43,333 bases of DNA from Candidatus Acidiflorens stordalenmirensis. Lineage in GTDB: Bacteria > Acidobacteriota > Terriglobia > Terriglobales > Acidobacteriaceae. The DNA is taken from the NCBI GenBank assembly GCA_003139995.1, contig PLIC01000139.1:2110-45442 (forward strand), read 5' to 3'. Below the pieces are notes generated by a model that was given only the letters and a program-made list of their open reading frames with translations, had not been told where the DNA came from and did not search any database. Position 1 is the first letter of the stretch. Each line of letters opens with the position of its first letter. Position numbers and translations under genes: made by a program. This document shows, piece by piece, positions 39,152-43,333 of this stretch.

Positions 39152-40227
39152 ACCTGTTCGGCATGTTGGAACTCAGTGGCTCGGCGCTTGGCGCCGAGCG
39201 GCAGCGCGCGGAGGTGGTCGCGAGCAACATGGCCAACGCCCAAACCACGCGCACGCCGGCGGGCGGCCCCTATCGCCGCCAGTTGGTGGTATTTCAATCG
39301 CAGCGCGTTCCCCGATTCTCGCTCGCCCTCGCCGGCCTCACACGCGGAAACTCTTCCGCCGTGCGCGTGGCCGCAGTCGTCTCCGATCAGCGGCCGCCGG
39401 TGATGCGCTACGAGCCCGGACATCCCGACGCGAACGCGCAAGGTTACGTGGCCTATCTGCGCATCGTTTTCGACTGCAGCCTGGTTTCCGCCGAGCATCT
39501 CACCTACCTCGAGTTCCTCGAGCGCCTCCCGGACAAAGCCTACGTCGCGTCCTGCGATCTCGCCCCGGCCGGCGCCACGGCTGTGCTCCAGCTCGATTTC
39601 GCCATCGCCTTCCCCATCATCGACGTCATGCTCGGTGGGGAAGGCAAGAGCAGCGAAATTACCCGCGACATCACCGAAATCGAAGAACAGGTTCTCGAAG
39701 GCATCGTCCGCATCATGTGCCGCGAGTTGCAAACGGCCTGGCAGGTGATTGCGCTTGAATTCAATTTCGGCGCGCGCCAGCAGCTCTTGCAAACCCAGCG
39801 CCTCATGCCTCCCGAAGAAAAGAACCTTTGCCTCAGCTTCGAAATCAAAATGTCGGAAACCCGCGGTACCCTCAACCTCGCCATCCCCGCCGTGGTTTCC
39901 AACGCCCTGCTCAGAAAAATTTCCGCCGACTTCAGCTATCAGCGCCGCCGGGGCTCCGCCGAAGCCCGCCTGCAGATTCAGAAAAAACTGCTCGACTGCC
40001 TCTTCCCCGTCGAACTCTCCATGCCAGACCTCCAAGTGCCTTTGCAGAGCCTCAGCGAACTCGTTCCCGGCTGCTTGCTTCCTTTTTCCAGGAGCGCCTC
40101 CGCCCCCGCCATCATGCTGGTCGAGGATGTTCGTTTATGCTTGGCCACCCCGGTGCGCGTCGGCGCCCACCGCGCCGCCCGCGTCCTCTCTATCGATGCC
40201 CCGCTCCCAACCACAGGTGAACTATGA
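39148..40227 (+). CDS. FlgC-FliM chimera (rod protein N-part joined to C-ring protein)
   Basis: Residues 1-103 match the flagellar rod protein FlgC: MNLFGMLELSGSALGAERQR, VVASNMANAQTTRT, then VMRYEPGHPDANAQGYVAY. From about residue 104 the sequence becomes FliM, a switch/C-ring protein: LRIVFDCSLVSAEHLTYLEFLERLP, FAIAFPIIDVMLGGEGKSSEITRDITEIEEQVLEGI and a C-terminal SpoA domain. Missing are the FlgC C-terminal helix (about 35-40 residues) and the first 70-odd residues of FliM with its CheY-binding motif. FlgC is exported while FliM is cytoplasmic, so the fusion is unlikely to serve either normal role. The frame is intact across 359 residues. Deletion or misassembly must be told apart. Confidence 0.88.
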   Translation: MNLFGMLELSGSALGAERQRAEVVASNMANAQTTRTPAGGPYRRQLVVFQSQRVPRFSLALAGLTRGNSSAVRVAAVVSDQRPPVMRYEPGHPDANAQGYVAYLRIVFDCSLVSAEHLTYLEFLERLPDKAYVASCDLAPAGATAVLQLDFAIAFPIIDVMLGGEGKSSEITRDITEIEEQVLEGIVRIMCRELQTAWQVIALEFNFGARQQLLQTQRLMPPEEKNLCLSFEIKMSETRGTLNLAIPAVVSNALLRKISADFSYQRRRGSAEARLQIQKKLLDCLFPVELSMPDLQVPLQSLSELVPGCLLPFSRSASAPAIMLVEDVRLCLATPVRVGAHRAARVLSIDAPLPTTGEL

Positions 40228-41090
40228 CCGATGCGCCCGCCAAAAGCCCAGCCCCCGAACTTCGCGCCGAACTGTGCAATTGGTGCGAAGCCTGGGAAAC
40301 CTGTCTCCAAAACGTGATCTCCCAGGTCTCCGGACAACCCTCCGTCTTCGAAATTTCTTCCCGGTCTCTGCCCGCCACCGATTCCGACGTGTGGTACACG
40401 GTCGTGGCCGGAGGCGCGGTCCATGGCGAGATGACCTTGCGTCTGCCTGCCGCCTCCGGTACCCTTCTCGCCCAGAAGTTCCTCGGCGAAACCGCGCCCG
40501 CGCCTGAAGGCATCGCCGCCGAACCCATCACTGCCGAGAACAAGGAAGCCCTGGAAGAACTCCTGCGCCAGATCGCCGGTTTGGCCTCCACCACCCTCGC
40601 CGCAACCGCCGGCGGCGAAGTCCAGCTTCATCTCTCCGCCTCGGCTGCTCCCTCCTGGTCCTCGGACGCCATCGTCTGCCTACAAACCAAGAACGAAGCC
40701 GAAGCCGGCGCCTCCATCACCGTCGAAATTCAGATCAGCCCCGCCCTCGCTGCCGCGCTTCAGTCGCGAGCGCAGCCCGTGCCCACCGCACAACCATCGT
40801 CTCCGTCTTCTTCGACCCTGCCCGCGCCCGCCTCCAGTTACGGCCGCCTCATGGATGTCGGCCTCAACGTCAAGCTCCGCTTCGGAACCCGCCGCATGCT
40901 GCTGCGCGAAGTGCTCGCCCTCAGTCCCGGAGTCGTCGTCGAACTCGAGAACACTCTCCATTCGCCCGTGGATCTTCTTCTCGAGGGACGCCTCATCGCC
41001 CAGGGTGAAGTTGTCGTCGTCGACGGCAAATACGGATTGCGCATCACCGGCGTCGTCGATCCCGCGCCTGCCGCCGGAGCCGCCGTCTGA
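40224..41090 (+). CDS. fliN: Flagellar motor switch protein FliN/FliY
   Basis: The 288-residue product ends in a SpoA/FliN domain: LMDVGLNVKLRFGTRRMLLREV, LSPGVVVELENTLHSPVDLLLEGRLIAQGEVVVVDGKYGLRITGV. The N-terminal 190 residues (GGAVHGEMTLRLP, ENKEALEELLRQIAGLASTTLAA) resemble the CheC-like phosphatase-type region of FliY proteins. A Pro/Ser linker joins the two. It overlaps the chimera by ATGA, as fliM and fliN normally do, which shows the fliM side of the fusion is in its native neighbourhood. Confidence 0.9.
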   Translation: MTDAPAKSPAPELRAELCNWCEAWETCLQNVISQVSGQPSVFEISSRSLPATDSDVWYTVVAGGAVHGEMTLRLPAASGTLLAQKFLGETAPAPEGIAAEPITAENKEALEELLRQIAGLASTTLAATAGGEVQLHLSASAAPSWSSDAIVCLQTKNEAEAGASITVEIQISPALAAALQSRAQPVPTAQPSSPSSSTLPAPASSYGRLMDVGLNVKLRFGTRRMLLREVLALSPGVVVELENTLHSPVDLLLEGRLIAQGEVVVVDGKYGLRITGVVDPAPAAGAAV

Positions 41091-41114
41091 TTCTTGTTTA
41101 AGGATGATTGCCCA

Positions 41115-42074
41115 ATGAAAAACTTTTTCAAGCTGCTCGCCTGGTTCACCAACTGGATCAAGCGCCACAACATCGAAGCGCAGCCCCCTTGTGCGCTCGT
41201 CTCCTGTTCGCGCTACTCGCAATCGCTCTGGCAGCGCCTCCGCCACCGCCAACGCCCGAGCGGAACCTTTCTCCAGGGCGCCTTCTATTGCCAGCCCCAA
41301 TGCCTGGAGACCGCCCTCATCAACCAGCTCTCCCGCCTGCGCGTAATCGCTCCATCGCCGCCGCCCCCCAACCGCATTCCCCTCGGGCTCCTCATGGTCG
41401 CCCGCGGCAAGCTTACCCACACCGAAGTCCGCGCCGCCCTCGAAGCCCAGCGCCGCGCCCGCTACGGAAGAATCGGGGAGTGGATTGAAAAACTTGGCTT
41501 TGCCACCGAACAGGAAGTCACCACCGCCCTCGCTCTGCAATGGGGATGCCCCGTTGCAACTTCCTTCGATCCCTCCACCGTCCAGTCACTGGCCAATATT
41601 CCGCTTCCCATCCTCGAAGCCTTTCAGATGCTGCCCCTCAACTACGCTGTCGCCACCAACACCCTCTACCTCGCCTTCGGAGAACGCGTCGACCACGCCG
41701 CTCTCTACGCCATCGAAAAAATTCTCACTTGCCGCACTCAGCCCTGCGTTGCCGGACGCAAAAGTATCGCCCGCCAACTCGAGTTCATGCGCCAACTGCC
41801 CCGCACCACCGACGTGGAATTCGGCCCCATGAACGACCTCGCCGAAATGGCCCGCATTGCCTCCAGCTACACCGCCCGACTGAGTCCCGATGAAGTCCGC
41901 CTCAGCCGCATTGGCCGTTTCATCTGGCTCCGCCTCGCTGTCCGTCCCGAACTCCGGCCCAGGACGCGTTCCGTCACCACAAACCTAGTCTTCCGCTTGC
42001 AAACCGACTCCGCCCTCCCCTTCACTCGCCCCTCACCCCGGCTTCCCCCCGCTATCCCACCACAAACCAGATAG
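41115..42074 (+). CDS. GspE/PilB N-terminal (MshEN-like) domain protein
   Basis: The 319-residue product has a central domain like the N-terminus of type II secretion and type IV pilus ATPases: LGLLMVARGKLTHTEVRAALEAQRR, IGEWIEKLGFATEQEVTTALALQWGCPV, and IPLPILEAFQMLPLNYAVATNTLYLAF. No ATPase domain follows; the C-terminal 70 residues are polar and Pro/Arg-rich. Such domains can bind cyclic di-GMP. The ATG at 41115 is chosen over a TTG at 41094, with AAGGA ten bases upstream. It follows fliN on the same strand, a common neighbour of acidobacterial flagellar genes in my recollection, but the function is unknown. Confidence 0.75.
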   Translation: MKNFFKLLAWFTNWIKRHNIEAQPPCALVSCSRYSQSLWQRLRHRQRPSGTFLQGAFYCQPQCLETALINQLSRLRVIAPSPPPPNRIPLGLLMVARGKLTHTEVRAALEAQRRARYGRIGEWIEKLGFATEQEVTTALALQWGCPVATSFDPSTVQSLANIPLPILEAFQMLPLNYAVATNTLYLAFGERVDHAALYAIEKILTCRTQPCVAGRKSIARQLEFMRQLPRTTDVEFGPMNDLAEMARIASSYTARLSPDEVRLSRIGRFIWLRLAVRPELRPRTRSVTTNLVFRLQTDSALPFTRPSPRLPPAIPPQTR

Positions 42075-42113
42075 GGACGCGCTCGGGTAGGGCCGGAGGC
42101 CCTCGCCCGTCCA
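42074..42113 (+). repeat. GC-rich hairpin after the GspE_N gene
   Basis: GGGCC (42090-42094) and GGCCC (42098-42102) form an inner stem, and GGGACG near 42074 faces CCGTCC near 42113. It is a looser relative of the hairpins at 29156 and 35733. The rest of 42114-42212 holds no gene. Confidence 0.5.
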
Positions 42114-42212
42114 TCCCGGCGAAACCCGGCAGTGCGCATCAGCGGCACACGATGCGCCGGAACTGGCTTAAGAAATTTGTCTTAGGAAGATGAACCAGAA
42201 GAAGTCACGCCC

Positions 42213-42249
42213 AGCTTTTCTCGGCGCCCCCGGCGTCTCGGCGGTGAAA
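42213..42249. repeat. 37-bp dispersed intergenic repeat, copy 2
   Basis: This segment matches 1543-1579 at 33 of 37 positions and, like that copy, lies directly beyond the 3' end of a minus-strand gene. Confidence 0.6.
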
Positions 42250-42253
42250 AGCT

Positions 42254-43333
42254 TTACAGTGTCCGCTTAAACAAGGGCACCGCCAACGTCAGCGTCGCCG
42301 CCGCAAATATCGACAGATAAATCATGTCCGGAACAATCGCCCCCAGCCCCGTTTCCTTCAGCAGCAGCGACTTGAATCCATGCACCGCATACGTAAACGG
42401 ATCTATCTTCGCAATCACCCGCAGCCACTTGGGAAACGCCTGCACCGGATAGATCGATCCGCTGGGGAAAAACAGCAGCGTATTCAGAATCCCAAACATC
42501 GCCCGCGGCACCAGCGGATCCTCGATCCGCACCATCAGCAAGAACATCATCGTGTTGAACGCCACAGAGGTCAGCGCGATCATTACCAGCAGCCCCAGCA
42601 TCGTCCCCGGATTGAATATCGTCCCCACTCCCGCCAGCAGCGACCCGATCACCGTAATCACCACCCCGGTCATTACCGCCTTGATCGCCCCCGCCCCATT
42701 CAGCCCCAACACCAGCTCCGTCTTGGTGATCGGAGTTACCAAATATCCCTCGTGCACCCCGCGCGCCTTGTCGTCGATATACAGCATCCCCCCACCGATC
42801 ATCACCGACACGAACATCGCCAGCGTGATTGACCCGGGCAGCAGGTACTTCATGTACTCGATATACGGATATAGCTCCACCACCTCCAGCGCCGTCTGCT
42901 GCAACAGCCGCGGCGAAACGTCTGGCTGGTTCAACGCGTCCGTCACTTCATTCATCTCGTCTTCGAGCGTCGAACTCATGAAGTTGTCGCTGTTGTCCAC
43001 AACCAGCGCGATCCGCGGATGATTCTTCTCGTACACCAGCTTCGAATACTGCGCCGGAATAATCACCGCTCCCTGAATCTTCCCGTTGCGCACGTCCTCC
43101 CGCGCCTGCACTTCGTTGTCATACGGGACCGCAATAAACGTCCGCATATTCGCCCGCACCGCGTCAAACGCTTCCTTGATGCGGATCGCCTGCGTCCCAT
43201 GATCCTCATCCACGAGCCCCATCTTCGCGTCGCGGATTTTTCCTCCGAACGCGTTCCCCAGCACGATCAGTTGCACCAGCGGAAAAATCATCGACGCCAT
43301 CATCAGCGCCGGCGACCGGAAGAACTTGCGCAT
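42254..43333 (-). CDS. ABC-2 type transporter permease (5' end cut by window)
   Basis: The 359 visible residues form an ABC-2 type permease: an N-terminal membrane helix (SPALMMASMIFPLVQLIVLGNAF), a large extracytoplasmic loop (about residues 35-165) as in YhhJ/DrrB-like multidrug or lipid exporters, and five C-terminal helices including SITLAMFVSVMIGGGML, GYLVTPITKTELVLG, and GSIYPVQAFPKWLRVIAKIDPFTYAVHGF. The frame is open to the last base and the family normally has residues before KFFRSP, so the true start probably lies outside. The ATPase partner is not in the window. The substrate is unknown. Confidence 0.92.
   Translation of the reverse strand: MRKFFRSPALMMASMIFPLVQLIVLGNAFGGKIRDAKMGLVDEDHGTQAIRIKEAFDAVRANMRTFIAVPYDNEVQAREDVRNGKIQGAVIIPAQYSKLVYEKNHPRIALVVDNSDNFMSSTLEDEMNEVTDALNQPDVSPRLLQQTALEVVELYPYIEYMKYLLPGSITLAMFVSVMIGGGMLYIDDKARGVHEGYLVTPITKTELVLGLNGAGAIKAVMTGVVITVIGSLLAGVGTIFNPGTMLGLLVMIALTSVAFNTMMFLLMVRIEDPLVPRAMFGILNTLLFFPSGSIYPVQAFPKWLRVIAKIDPFTYAVHGFKSLLLKETGLGAIVPDMIYLSIFAAATLTLAVPLFKRTL

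Overview
The window looks like a chromosome segment of an Acidobacteriota (Terriglobia/Koribacter-like) bacterium. This is an inference from gene content: a tgt-yajC-secD-secF cluster, TonB-ExbB-ExbD-ExbD plus a TPR lipoprotein, exported carboxypeptidase-regulatory-like proteins, a zinc ribbon with a long acidic tail, an acyl-CoA carboxylase biotin carboxylase/BCCP pair, and many GC-rich intergenic hairpins. No 16S gene is present, so the taxonomy is not proven.

Layout. 1-5590: the 3' end of rpoC with its terminator, a YihY-type membrane protein, a rhomboid protease (minus strand), a small acidic zinc ribbon, two exported carboxypeptidase-regulatory-like proteins, a LemA protein and a Tat-exported TIM-barrel sugar isomerase-like protein. 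5642-9430: rpsA (minus) with a good promoter, then a HIT hydrolase converging on galE. 9610-18921: a mobile element of about 9.2 kb, bounded by a perfect 80-bp direct repeat that contains a complete tRNA-Pro(GGG) gene. 19083-26065: an ABM-like small protein, dps, tgt, yajC, secD, secF and tonB. 26348-31392: exbB, two exbD genes, a TPR lipoprotein, accC and a BCCP gene. 31564-34315: an orphan barstar-like protein, an anchored hypothetical protein and an M1-like peptidase. 34528-42074: a flagellar remnant. The 3' end is an ABC-2 permease cut by the window edge.

Two regions stand out. (1) The mobile element encodes a tyrosine integrase, an HK97-fold capsid protein, a tape-measure-like protein, a primase-helicase fusion and several unknown genes. 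No terminase, portal, head protease, neck or lysis gene can be seen, so it resembles a phage satellite or a strongly reduced prophage. Repeats of TTGACATGA follow the primase-helicase and could be iterons or operators. (2) In the flagellar locus three regulators (an NtrC-like activator without a DNA-binding domain, a PAS histidine kinase, a sigma-54 response regulator) lead into flgB. The next ORF joins the N-terminal part of the rod protein FlgC in frame to the FliM C-ring protein lacking its N-terminus, and fliN follows. This looks like one large deletion that removed everything normally lying between flgC and fliM.

A third theme is repeat DNA with a seven-base period. Three intergenic sites (HIT/galE, yajC/secD, secD/secF) carry heptamer arrays facing each other as inverted arms with different base sequences, and a related heptamer array lies in frame inside tgt. 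Other tandem repeats sit in linkers of the flagellar regulators and upstream of the YihY gene and the first flagellar regulator.
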